From positions 1 to 64,000 of the forward strand of contig MPCW01000008.1 of assembly GCA_001874325.1 (NCBI GenBank): a stretch of DNA of 64,000 nt, in the 5' to 3' direction. Position 1 is the first letter of the stretch. Each line of letters begins with the position of its first letter. Origin of the DNA: Flavobacterium sp. MedPE-SWcel (GTDB taxonomy: Bacteria; Bacteroidota; Bacteroidia; Flavobacteriales; Flavobacteriaceae). Both the position numbers and the translations under genes were made by a program. A model generated the notes under the pieces. The model was not told where the DNA came from. It was given only the letters and a program-made list of their open reading frames with translations, and did no database searches. This document shows, in pieces, positions 1-8,179 of this stretch.

Positions 1-12
1 AAGAATGTAAAA

Positions 13-753
13 ATGATAAATATATATATGTTATTCATTATGATTTTTAATGTGGCTCAAGGTCATGAGAAAGCGATTACCCTTTCTATTAAAAATTCAT
101 ATGTAAATTATGTTAATAAAAATGGAACATCAATATACAATTATAAGAGTGATATTGAGAGAGATAATTCCTCAAATATTGTAACTGTAGAATTAACGAA
201 TGAAAGTAACAGGAAATATTTGTTAATGATAGATAAATCCTTCATATTTCCTGAATCGTCTCTAAATTCTGACATGAGAAGCTTAAACTTTTTAATTAGT
301 AATAACGATAGAAGTTATATTTCTATTTATAATCCTATTACAAGTTTTGAAAAAGGTTTATCTGGCATTTATGAGTTAAAAATATATAACGATAGTCTCA
401 TTAGGAATAAATATAAAAAAATGGACATCCCTAATAGAAATTTTCATCAAGTCTTTGATTATGAAAAAAATTCAATTGTTATTTACCCAGGTGAAACAAA
501 GACTTTTAAATATGTAGTTAATCTTCCTATAATTCGCGAAATGTCATGGAAGAGAGATCAAGGAGTAATTGCTTATAAAAATTTAAAGGAAGGTCAAAAG
601 TTTAAAATTGCATACAGCTGTAAAGCAAGCAAATTAAAAAGAATTTTACCAGATTATATCCTAAAAGAACTAAAAGAAAATGATATTGAAATTTTTGATG
701 GTATTATAGAGTCAAATGAGATACCACTTAAATTAGGTAGTCATAAAAATTAG
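13..753 (+). CDS. Hypothetical exported protein
   Basis: I do not recognise this 246-residue protein. The first 15 or so residues are hydrophobic (Met-Leu-Phe-Ile-Met-Ile-Phe) and could be a short signal peptide, although there is no lipobox and no clear signal peptidase I site. The remainder is soluble, rich in Lys, Asn, Ile and Tyr, with predicted short beta-like stretches and a single Cys near residue 200. The composition is very AT-rich. A hairpin terminator follows it, so it looks like a complete single-gene unit. It lies beside the RHS scar, so an old link to an RHS toxin system is possible, but nothing in the sequence shows that. Confidence 0.6.
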   Translation: MINIYMLFIMIFNVAQGHEKAITLSIKNSYVNYVNKNGTSIYNYKSDIERDNSSNIVTVELTNESNRKYLLMIDKSFIFPESSLNSDMRSLNFLISNNDRSYISIYNPITSFEKGLSGIYELKIYNDSLIRNKYKKMDIPNRNFHQVFDYEKNSIVIYPGETKTFKYVVNLPIIREMSWKRDQGVIAYKNLKEGQKFKIAYSCKASKLKRILPDYILKELKENDIEIFDGIIESNEIPLKLGSHKN

Positions 754-827
754 CGGTTTATGATGAATGTAGTTTATAGTTTTCAAATCAGAACATACTA
801 AAAACAAACTAAGGAAACTAAATATAT

Positions 828-865
828 AAAAACAGTATTAGTAGAAATGCTAACTACTGTTTTTT
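828..865 (+). terminator. Rho-independent terminator
   Basis: The arms AACAGTATTAG and CTAACTACTGTT pair with one bulged C around an 8-nt loop and run into TTTTTT. It lies about 75 nt after the stop of the first exported protein. Confidence 0.7.
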
Positions 866-914
866 ATATTTATAGTAAAGAATAATGAATAGATTGAAGT
901 TTAGATTACTATAG

Positions 915-1220
915 ACTCTTATATTATTACAAGATATACAATTTGATGATGTCGTATTAGAAAAGACAAATATTACAAGTGAGACCATAGCAGAAGACAA
1001 CTATTATGTTTTTGAGATGAAACATAAAGTAGTTGATAGCATTGTAAATAGAGGTAATGATATAGCACAGAAATATCAGTATAACGGTAAAGAGTTACAG
1101 GATGAATTTGGTATAGGTTGGTATGCTTATCAAGCACGTAATTATGATACTACATTGGGGAGATGGTTTAATGTAGATTCATTACCTGATTTTAAACTAG
1201 ACCAAACACCTTACTTGTAA
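915..1220 (+). pseudogene. RHS repeat-associated core fragment
   Basis: The frame is open from 915 and has an internal Met at 1017. It encodes a classic RHS-repeat-associated core: a Y-Q-Y-N-G-K-E-L-Q-D motif, then W-Y-A-Y-Q-A-R-N-Y-D, then G-R-W-F-N-V-D. In complete flavobacterial RHS/YD-repeat proteins this core ends the shell and is followed by a variable toxin tip. Here there are no upstream YD repeats (a stop lies at 912-914), and the core breaks off just after the N-V-D motif. After about position 1182 the sequence no longer fits RHS. I read this as a deletion remnant, not a functional small protein. Confidence 0.8.
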
Positions 1221-1774
1221 AAGTAAATATAGTAGAAGGCATATTAAGCCTGATACAGCAAGAAGCCCCCTTACTATTACTCTTTGTTCAATTTATCTCC
1301 TTTAACCTCTTACGTCCTATAGAAGTATGCAGACTAAGAGTACAAGACATTAACCTAAAAGATAGAGTGCTGAGAGTACAAACCAAGAACCAAATTGTAA
1401 AAACAAAAATCATCCCCGAGTTAATGCTCAGTAGCTTACCCGACCTCTCCAGCTACAACGTAAGTGACTATATATTTACCCCAACGGGACTAGGGGAATG
1501 GATGGCAAAAGAAATCAATAAAAGAAACTACTTTTCGAATCGTTTTAAGAAAGTAAAAGACAAACTAAAACTAGGCGAGGAATACGGTTTATATAGCTTT
1601 AGACATACCTACATCACAAAGCTCTACAGAGTACTGCGAAAGACCGCAAGCCCCTTTGAGGCAAAGAGTAAATCAATGCTTATAACTGGGCATAGCTCCA
1701 TGATAGCCCTCGAGAAGTATTTACGTGATATAGATGCAGAATTACCCGAAGATTATTCAGATTTGTTACGATAG
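1196..1774 (+). pseudogene. Tyrosine recombinase, 3' catalytic remnant
   Basis: This frame is open from 1196, with its first Met at 1367. It encodes only the catalytic half of a tyrosine recombinase: the first Arg box (N-L-L-R-P-I-E-V-C), the Phe-Arg-His-Thr box (Tyr replaces the usual first His), a G-H-S-S box and the nucleophile region E-K-Y-L. The N-terminal DNA-binding domains and a start codon are missing. The T-P-Y-L residues that usually precede this region in such integrases lie in the adjacent frame, at the end of the RHS fragment. That suggests a one-base frameshift close to the fusion point. It is probably non-functional. Confidence 0.75.
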
Positions 1775-1781
1775 AACATAA

Positions 1782-1816
1782 AACAACAAAACCGCTATAA
1801 AAGCGGTTTTGTTGTT
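1782..1816. terminator. Strong bidirectional hairpin terminator
   Basis: Perfect 14-bp arms (AACAACAAAACCGC and its complement) surround a 7-nt loop. The hairpin lies between the convergent recombinase remnant and the 1112-residue secreted protein gene, and A/T-rich flanks let it work in either direction. Confidence 0.8.
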
Positions 1817-1838
1817 AATAAATTTTAAGTGTATAACG

Positions 1839-4800
1839 CTAATTAATCGTTATATGATGTGACTCTACTTGTCCTTGATATTCAATAGCCAACACATAAA
1901 TACCAGAAGGAAGGTTTGGTATATTTGTTTGTGCAGGTATACCGTTAGTTGTTGTTGAATAAACTAGAATTCCCATATTATTATAAAAAGATAAATTTAA
2001 ACCTAAGGTAGGGTGAGTATAGGCTGTGGTTGTAGTAGAACCACCATTGCCATCAGGGTCAGTTAACGAGTCATCGTTACCATTACCACCATCTATTACA
2101 AAAGTTGTAGAAGCTGGAAGACTCCAAGTATGGTTTGAAAGTACACTTATATTTAAAAAAGTATTTGTAGGTACTGGATATAGAGAGAAATTAGAAGAGG
2201 TTATACCGTTATTATTTGATGAAGAACAATTACTAGAGCATGCAGTAATTGTATGAGAGAACTCTTGCCATTGTGACCATCCTCCACAGTCACTTTTTGT
2301 TTTTACTCTAAACTTAAACTCTTTATTACATGTAGGGTATAGGTAAACATAGTTTCCTCCATGATTTGTAATGTCTTTAGACCAGCCAATATCTGTAGTT
2401 ATTTTTTCCCATTCTATATCTGTGATTTCATTAGTATTAGGAGTATGATTTAATTTTAAGTAGACCTCACAACCATCAGCAATTAAAGTAGGGTTATTTG
2501 GTAATTCAGGTCCTGTATTAGGTAGTTCATCATCATCATCGTTTGGAGGTGTACCACCACTACTATCACTAGAGGTATTTATAAAACTGATAGATTCTAC
2601 AGTAGGTGCACCTACATATATATCTTTAACGATAACTAAATCATCAACCCCGCATTTTACGCTACTTATTCTAACTCCGATGCTTATCCAACCGCTGTTA
2701 GATCCATTTCGAGAAATACTAATACTATTGGTATCAAGAGAAGGGGAATCAATAGTTACAATATCTCCACCAATAACATTCCATAAATAAGAGTCAGCAC
2801 CAGCAGGAACAGAATAACCAAAACCTCCATCACAAATTCTAGATAACCCAGAAATTTCTAAATTGCTACAACCAAATGTGCAGTCAAAAAGCTCTTCATT
2901 ACCACTGATTTCATCTAATTCTTTAGCAAGCCAAGTACCATTTCTTGGACTGAAAGAAATATGTACTTCATTGAGTCCATTGTTATTTTGAAAACCTGTA
3001 ATAAAATTATCAAAAGGAATGGCTTTGTTACCTGTAGGAGGGGTAAGGGCTGTGTAGGCTCTTAAATAATCTGCATTGTAAAGGTTAGTAGTACCACTTC
3101 CAATATCTAAAGCACTTACAGAGGGTATAAAGTTAAAAGAGGGTATAACATAAGAATTGATATTATATTGTCCATACCACCCATCACCATGCACCCCTTG
3201 AAAGTCTAAAGGAACTCTATATTGTCCACCAGGATAATAGTCATATGGTAAACTACCAGATGGATTATTAAACCCTTTATTAGTTAGGTTTACGGTAATA
3301 TTAAATGTCCATAGTACTTTTTTAGTGTAAGAGATACGCCCTTTATAGATTTGTTTACTTTGACCTGCCTCTGGGAGTGCTTTTGCCCAAAAGTCGATTC
3401 CGAATTTACTACTGCCAGGTAAAATACCACTTCCAAGTAATAAGCCTGGTTCTTTAAATATAATTGCGGAAGCATAAAATCCTAAATCAGCTATAGGACC
3501 TAATACGTTCAAAAGGTAATCTGTTAAGAATGATGTTTTACCATTCCCGTTTAAAGAGAATAATAAATCGTTAGGATTAAAATTTTGAGGGATTCCACAA
3601 TGGCTAGCATTACTAATCGCTATATTTCGTGTAAGTTGTGGGTAACCTTTAGCTTGTAGTTCTGCCTCCCAAGAATCGTGTAAGGTGTTATTGATACTAA
3701 AACCACCCCCCACATTATATTTTAATAACTGTCGTGTACCTGGTGAGTCAATCAGTGCCTTAATGTCCTCTATAGAAACAGCACCACCATTACCAGTATC
3801 AATATCTAAGTCGCCAATAGGAGTACTTACAAATTGATCTACCATGTGGCGTGCAAAGTATAATATACCTAACGGAATATTTGCACCTTGGTGTGGCGCA
3901 TCATGACTAATGTATAGACTGGTATCATGATCCATGTTTTGTTGTTCCATATCTGCTAATGCATAGCGAGCTATTACACCACCCATACTTTGCCCTAAAA
4001 CTACATTAGGTTCATTACCTTGCTTTTCACTATTTACCCATGCTATTATATCTTGTAATAATAAAGCATTACGTTGTAGGTAATCTCTACCGCTATCCCA
4101 GTTTATATAAATAATATCATAGCTTTTTATTACTTCGGGTAAATCTCCAGAATCAAAAGAGGCTTCTTGAATGAAGTCTAGATAATCATTATCACCTAAA
4201 CCATTAGCAGAGCCAAGTAAGCCACTATCAAATCCTTCAGCTACAATCAATGGTTTTTTTATGATACAATCGTTATCTGCATAATCTATTTCTAATGTAG
4301 CAGTGTTAAACTGATTTGCATAGGTTTGTGTTCCTGTAAATTCAACCATATCAATTTCCCAACCGTTAGTACAAGGTTCTGTAGGTAATCTAAAGTTATC
4401 TATGGTAGTGCCATGTAAAGGCATTTCAATTTGTATAGCGCTATGCGAAAATAGTTTCTGCCCATTTTTTAGCTCCATCATGTATTCCCAATCATATATA
4501 CCTTCTTTGTCGTAAGTTATTTTTTTAGTAGCTCCAAAAGGCACGACAACATATCCTTTACCATCACCAAAATCGATAGAAATTTGATTTATCTCATTTT
4601 CTTGATTGGTGTACCATAAGTTTTGAGGTAATTCTACATCTACCTCTAAGCCTTTATATTTAAGTGTAGGTGAAGTAATAGCAAAAACTTGTTTTTCTTC
4701 ATAAGGGTTTTGCCAAACACCATTATTGTACTTATCATACAGTTTTTCATTACTTATTTTGATTAATCCATCAGGATAAGCATTTTCTTTGAACTGACTA

Positions 4801-5177
4801 TATTTATAATATAGTCCGCTTAGTGTGATAAAGTTTCGTTTCCTTGATTTGTCCCAGTTTTGTTTAAAAACAGTAGGAGCTACTAGGTCAGGTACATTTG
4901 TTTTTACCCTTGCCATAAGCAAGGTATTATATATAGAGGTAAGTGTACCTTTATGTACATAGTTTTCATTAGTTAAAGTACCATCATAACCATTAAGTTC
5001 TATAAACTCCATAGCATAGTCTTTTAGTAAACTATGAGGTATTTTGTTTTTATCGATACCAGAAAAGGTTTCGTTAATTTGACTCGCCCATTCTTTGTTA
5101 ACCGTTTGAGAATAGAGGGTGCTGCTGAGCAGCAAAAAAGCAATTAGTAGTTTTTTTGCGGACAATTTTGGTTTCAT
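1839..5177 (-). CDS. T9SS-secreted alpha/beta-hydrolase (lipase-like)
   Basis: This is a multidomain exported protein of 1112 residues. A Sec signal peptide covers about residues 1-23 and ends near Tyr-Ser-Gln. Residues 310-560 form an alpha/beta-hydrolase resembling PGAP1-like or triacylglycerol lipases. The nucleophile elbow is G-Q-S-M-G-G with Ser397, followed by a Y-I-S-H-D-A-P-H-Q-G segment. Residues of about 765-860 look PKD/Ig-like. A Ser/Gly/Asp-rich linker follows, and the last 100 residues form a type A T9SS sorting domain (L-Y-P-V-P-T near its start). The sorting domain carries an unusual Gly/Asp/Thr-rich insert. It is probably exported to the cell surface or medium as an esterase; the substrate is unknown. 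Confidence 0.8.
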   Translation of the reverse strand: MKPKLSAKKLLIAFLLLSSTLYSQTVNKEWASQINETFSGIDKNKIPHSLLKDYAMEFIELNGYDGTLTNENYVHKGTLTSIYNTLLMARVKTNVPDLVAPTVFKQNWDKSRKRNFITLSGLYYKYSQFKENAYPDGLIKISNEKLYDKYNNGVWQNPYEEKQVFAITSPTLKYKGLEVDVELPQNLWYTNQENEINQISIDFGDGKGYVVVPFGATKKITYDKEGIYDWEYMMELKNGQKLFSHSAIQIEMPLHGTTIDNFRLPTEPCTNGWEIDMVEFTGTQTYANQFNTATLEIDYADNDCIIKKPLIVAEGFDSGLLGSANGLGDNDYLDFIQEASFDSGDLPEVIKSYDIIYINWDSGRDYLQRNALLLQDIIAWVNSEKQGNEPNVVLGQSMGGVIARYALADMEQQNMDHDTSLYISHDAPHQGANIPLGILYFARHMVDQFVSTPIGDLDIDTGNGGAVSIEDIKALIDSPGTRQLLKYNVGGGFSINNTLHDSWEAELQAKGYPQLTRNIAISNASHCGIPQNFNPNDLLFSLNGNGKTSFLTDYLLNVLGPIADLGFYASAIIFKEPGLLLGSGILPGSSKFGIDFWAKALPEAGQSKQIYKGRISYTKKVLWTFNITVNLTNKGFNNPSGSLPYDYYPGGQYRVPLDFQGVHGDGWYGQYNINSYVIPSFNFIPSVSALDIGSGTTNLYNADYLRAYTALTPPTGNKAIPFDNFITGFQNNNGLNEVHISFSPRNGTWLAKELDEISGNEELFDCTFGCSNLEISGLSRICDGGFGYSVPAGADSYLWNVIGGDIVTIDSPSLDTNSISISRNGSNSGWISIGVRISSVKCGVDDLVIVKDIYVGAPTVESISFINTSSDSSGGTPPNDDDDELPNTGPELPNNPTLIADGCEVYLKLNHTPNTNEITDIEWEKITTDIGWSKDITNHGGNYVYLYPTCNKEFKFRVKTKSDCGGWSQWQEFSHTITACSSNCSSSNNNGITSSNFSLYPVPTNTFLNISVLSNHTWSLPASTTFVIDGGNGNDDSLTDPDGNGGSTTTTAYTHPTLGLNLSFYNNMGILVYSTTTNGIPAQTNIPNLPSGIYVLAIEYQGQVESHHITIN

Positions 5178-5210
5178 TAAGTAAAATTTAGTGTGGATTA
5201 ATAATTAGGT

Positions 5211-5753
5211 TTATTGGGTATATTGCATATCAAATCTACCTTCTCTAATTTGATGTACGACACCATCATTGTCTTGTACATCAAACCAAAAAGTACCCGA
5301 TACGATTTGATTATCAGTATCTAACTTGGTAATAGTTAGCTCTCCAGTGTAGGTTTGGGAAGTATAGTTTAATGAAGTATTAAAGAAATATACACCACTA
5401 GCATTACCAAAATCGTTGGAAGATAAGTTGTATGTTTCGTTTTCAGATAATTGAATACCTTCAGTTACTATGCCTATTCTAATTAAATCATTATTAGTAT
5501 TTCTTTTGTTTCCTTGTACCCCAAAATAATACTCATTATTTAAAAACTGATAAGTACAATCTAAAGGGTTTGTTCCTCCACGAGGTATAAAAACTTCACC
5601 ATCTAACAAACACCCAAAAGTGTTTTCACCTGTTTGAGTAGCAGGAGGTAGTTGGTCTACAGGGTTGGTACTACCATTGTTGTTATCATCGTTATTACAA
5701 GCCGTAAGACTAAGTAGTATTAGTAGTGTAAAAAATATATTTTTCATTTTCAA
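5211..5753 (-). CDS. Lipoprotein, tandem copy 1
   Basis: This 180-residue protein has a type II signal peptide with lipobox L-T-A-C (Cys19), followed by Asn-Asn-Asp-Asp, a surface-lipoprotein-like stretch typical of Bacteroidota. The mature part is beta-rich: G-T-F-W-F-D-V-Q-D-N-D and a C-terminal R-E-G-R-F-D motif resemble small flavobacterial lipoproteins of unknown role that often carry a DUF6252-like fold. Its first 44 and last 30 or so residues are almost identical to the neighbouring copy, while the centre differs. It starts 33 nt upstream of the secreted hydrolase gene and may share its transcript. Confidence 0.75.
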   Translation of the reverse strand: MKMKNIFFTLLILLSLTACNNDDNNNGSTNPVDQLPPATQTGENTFGCLLDGEVFIPRGGTNPLDCTYQFLNNEYYFGVQGNKRNTNNDLIRIGIVTEGIQLSENETYNLSSNDFGNASGVYFFNTSLNYTSQTYTGELTITKLDTDNQIVSGTFWFDVQDNDGVVHQIREGRFDMQYTQ

Positions 5754-5844
5754 GTTTGTTTTAGCGAAATTAAAAATTATTTAAGGGTTCAATTAATATT
5801 CAAATTTAAATAAATGTAAATTTTGAATGTGATTTATTTTAAAT

Positions 5845-6396
5845 TTATTGAGTGTATTGCATATCAAATCTACCTTCTCTAATTTGATGTACGACACCAT
5901 CATTGTCTTGTACATCAAACCAAAAAGTACCTGATACGATTTGATTTTCAATATCTAATTTAGTAATAGTTAATTCCCCAGTATGAGTTTGAGATGTGTA
6001 ATAATTATTTATACTACTAGAGTAAAAAGAGTAAATACCTTGTGCATTATTTGTAGTGTTTTCTAATAATTGATAAGTTTGGTTTTCAAATAATTGTAAG
6101 CTGTTTGTTCCTACGCTTATTCCAACTAAATCATTATTAGAATTTCTTTTATTTCCTTGTAGTCCAAAATAATACCCTCCATCTACAAGTTGATAAACAC
6201 AATCTAAAGGGTTTGTTCCTCCACGAGGTATAAAGGCTTCACCGTCTAATAAGCACCCAAAGCTGTTTTCACCTGTTTGAGTAGCAGGGGGGAGTTGGTC
6301 TACTGGGTTGGTACTACCATTGTTGTTATCATCGTTATTACAAGCCGTAAGACTAAGTAGTATTAGTAGTGTAAAAAATATATTTTTCATTTTCAA
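5845..6396 (-). CDS. Lipoprotein, tandem copy 2
   Basis: This is the upstream paralogue of the preceding lipoprotein, 183 residues long. It has the same signal peptide and lipobox (Cys19) and the same C-terminal block, which ends R-F-D-M-Q-Y-T-Q. The near identity also covers the untranslated leader just before the start codon, so the duplication included the translation signals. The central 70 residues or so (N-S-L-Q-L-F-E-N and following) have diverged, including a 3-residue length difference. The function is unknown. The pattern fits duplication followed by divergence of the exposed middle, or gene conversion of the ends. Confidence 0.75.
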   Translation of the reverse strand: MKMKNIFFTLLILLSLTACNNDDNNNGSTNPVDQLPPATQTGENSFGCLLDGEAFIPRGGTNPLDCVYQLVDGGYYFGLQGNKRNSNNDLVGISVGTNSLQLFENQTYQLLENTTNNAQGIYSFYSSSINNYYTSQTHTGELTITKLDIENQIVSGTFWFDVQDNDGVVHQIREGRFDMQYTQ

Positions 6397-6548
6397 GTTG
6401 GTTTTAGCGAAACTAACAATTATTTAGTATTTCAACTAAGGCTTTTTCGCTACAAACTTAAACTTTAAGTATATTTTATTTATTGTGTATTGATGTTTAT
6501 AAAAAGTATAATTTTAAGTAAAAACAGCATTTTCTATCAAAAAACGCC

Positions 6549-6657
6549 TTGTATCCATTTTTAAAAAGTAAAAAAGATACAGCTTTTGATACACTTTTTA
6601 CGGTTTAACTATTTGATTTTTAGTTTTTTAAAAAATGTATCAATTGTATCCATTTTT
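6549..6657. repeat. GTATC/GATAC repeat cluster beside integrase
   Basis: TTGTATCCATTTTT occurs twice as a direct repeat (6549-6562 and 6644-6657). Further GTATC or GATAC pentamers lie at 6576-6580, 6588-6592 and 6637-6641, so there are five copies in both orientations within about 100 bp. The cluster begins about 30 bp beyond the integrase stop codon in a 290-bp stretch that contains no gene. Spaced short repeats next to an integrase resemble arm-type recombinase or excisionase binding sites, but that role is inferred. Confidence 0.5.
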
Positions 6658-6686
6658 TTGAACTTTGAACACTACACACGTATTTT

Positions 6687-7886
6687 TTACAACTTTATAA
6701 TTTCATTCATATTATGGATTTGTTCATTTGTAATGTTCTCCACAATATGTACATAAATCATTGTCTCTCTAATTTGACTATGATTTAATAGTTTTTGCAA
6801 ATGTTCAACACGCCCACCAGCTAATAAAAAGTTAGTCGCAAAAGTATGACGTGCCACATGAAATGATACACGCTTTCTAATACCTCTAAAAATGCAAATC
6901 TCTTTTAATTCTCGATTGATATATTCATTAGTAAAATTCTCTGCAAATAAGTACTCAGGGTTAGCGAATTTCTGTGCTGGTTTATTTAAAGGTATGCGTT
7001 GTATTTTATTTGTTTTTTCAGCACAAAATAATAATACATCGTTCATAAAATTATTTTCATCCAAATTAGCCACATCACTAAAACGCAATCCCGTAAAACA
7101 AGAGAATAAGAACTTTGATAAAATTATCTTATGAGTTTTGTTGCAATAAGGATCATCAAAATAATTATTTAAGTTTTGTAGCTCATCAGGCATTAAAAAA
7201 GTACGTTCCCCTCTAGGTTGTCTAGGGTGTATATCATCAAAGGCTAAAGGACATCTAATACCACGCTTTTGAGCGATATGGAGGTACTTTTTAAAGGATT
7301 TTAAGAAAGAATTAATTGTAGTCTCCTTATTCTTTAGTTTGTTTTTAAAGTATGCGACAGCATCCTGTAAAGTTTCTTCTGTAATCTCATAAAAGTACCA
7401 GGTCTTTTTATATGATTTTAACTTATTAAGCATAGTAACCTGCTGGCGATAGGTACCAGGCTTTAATAATTCCTTTTGCCGTTGCATCTCTGCTTCCCAA
7501 AAATGAACAAAATCGATTTTAGAAGTAGGGTTATGAAACTCTTCCAGTAGCTTATCCATAGTGAGTACTTGGTCACTTAAACGATACGCCACTTCAATTT
7601 TATTAATATCAGCCAAAATCTTCTCTAATAGTAAGTTATAATCTTTATAGCTTTTACAGCTTCGTCTTATGCGCTGTTTTTCCTTATCAAAGTCTTTTTC
7701 ATGTACCGATATATTACAAGAAATCTTTTTTCGCTGCTTGTTTAAGAATAATTGCAAGTAGAGCGTATGCGTACCATCGGCACATTTTTGGTCGGTTCTG
7801 ATTACGATTCTAGTATTTAGTTTCCCTGTAAATTTCATAGGTACACTGTTAGGTACATTGTCGTACAAGTTTGTAATTTCTAGCAT
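6687..7886 (-). CDS. Tyrosine-type site-specific integrase
   Basis: This is a complete 399-residue tyrosine recombinase of the Bacteroidota integrative-element type. An arm-DNA-binding domain (about 20-115) comes first, then a SAM-like core-binding domain (about 120-215) and a catalytic domain (about 225-395). All catalytic residues are visible: Arg268 in T-G-L-R, His343 and Arg346 in H-V-A-R-H-T, His369 in L-N-H-S, and the nucleophile Tyr378. Its start codon lies 106 bp from the 3' end of tRNA-Arg, so integration and excision at that tRNA is the obvious role. No excisionase gene is visible nearby. An unusual nested palindrome lies just upstream. Confidence 0.9.
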   Translation of the reverse strand: MLEITNLYDNVPNSVPMKFTGKLNTRIVIRTDQKCADGTHTLYLQLFLNKQRKKISCNISVHEKDFDKEKQRIRRSCKSYKDYNLLLEKILADINKIEVAYRLSDQVLTMDKLLEEFHNPTSKIDFVHFWEAEMQRQKELLKPGTYRQQVTMLNKLKSYKKTWYFYEITEETLQDAVAYFKNKLKNKETTINSFLKSFKKYLHIAQKRGIRCPLAFDDIHPRQPRGERTFLMPDELQNLNNYFDDPYCNKTHKIILSKFLFSCFTGLRFSDVANLDENNFMNDVLLFCAEKTNKIQRIPLNKPAQKFANPEYLFAENFTNEYINRELKEICIFRGIRKRVSFHVARHTFATNFLLAGGRVEHLQKLLNHSQIRETMIYVHIVENITNEQIHNMNEIIKL

Positions 7887-7922
7887 TTTGAGAATTGTTG
7901 TTAAGGTAGGTGTAAAATACTA

Positions 7923-7966
7923 AAGGAGATCTCCTTACATCAAAATAGATGTAAGGAGATCTCCTT
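7923..7966. repeat. Stem-loop with self-palindromic arms
   Basis: Two 19-nt arms (7923-7941 and 7948-7966) pair perfectly around the loop AAAATA. Each arm also contains its own 14-bp palindrome, AAGGAGATCTCCTT, so the element is both an inverted and a direct repeat. It lies between the integrase start and the tRNA-Arg 3' end. It could terminate the tRNA transcript, act as an operator for the integrase promoter, or form part of the attachment region. Confidence 0.75.
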
Positions 7967-7992
7967 AGTGTGGGTTTGTTTTACCCTTTTTG

Positions 7993-8066
7993 TGACCTCG
8001 ACAGGATTCAAACCTGTAACCTTCTGAGCCGTAATCAGATGCGCTATTCAGTTGCGCCACGAGGCC
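7993..8066 (-). tRNA. tRNA-Arg (anticodon ACG)
   Basis: This is a 74-nt cloverleaf on the minus strand. The acceptor arm GGCCTCG pairs with CGAGGTC (one G-T pair), followed by discriminator A; CCA is not encoded. The anticodon loop TTACGGC gives ACG, read as ICG. The T arm contains the conserved GTTTGAATC. It decodes CGU, CGC and CGA. Its 3' end faces the integrase gene, consistent with use as an attachment site. Confidence 0.95.
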
Positions 8067-8121
8067 ATTACTTATTAATAGTTACTTTGTTAGTGTTGTT
8101 CTATTAACTTGTTTGCGGGTG

Positions 8122-8151
8122 CAAATATAAGCAATAATGCTTATATTGCAA
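8122..8151 (-). promoter_or_regulatory. Promoter of tRNA-Arg with internal dyad
   Basis: Read on the minus strand, TATATTTG (8122-8129) matches the Bacteroidota -7 box TAnnTTTG, and a TTG (8149-8151) lies 19 nt upstream as a -33 element. The predicted start is about 50 nt before the tRNA. A perfect 10-bp dyad (8124-8133 and 8138-8147) fills the spacer and overlaps the -7 box. Confidence 0.65.
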
Positions 8152-8179
8152 GTATAAATGCCATAAAATTTATAAAAAA

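Noticed and set aside
2026..2256. Plus-strand ORF inside the secreted hydrolase gene
   Set aside because: It is antisense to the coding frame of a long, well-supported gene and has no recognisable product.
7993..8066. A second copy of the tRNA-Arg 3' end as the far attachment site inside the window
   Set aside because: I found no matching stretch between 1 and 7990, so the far end must lie outside.
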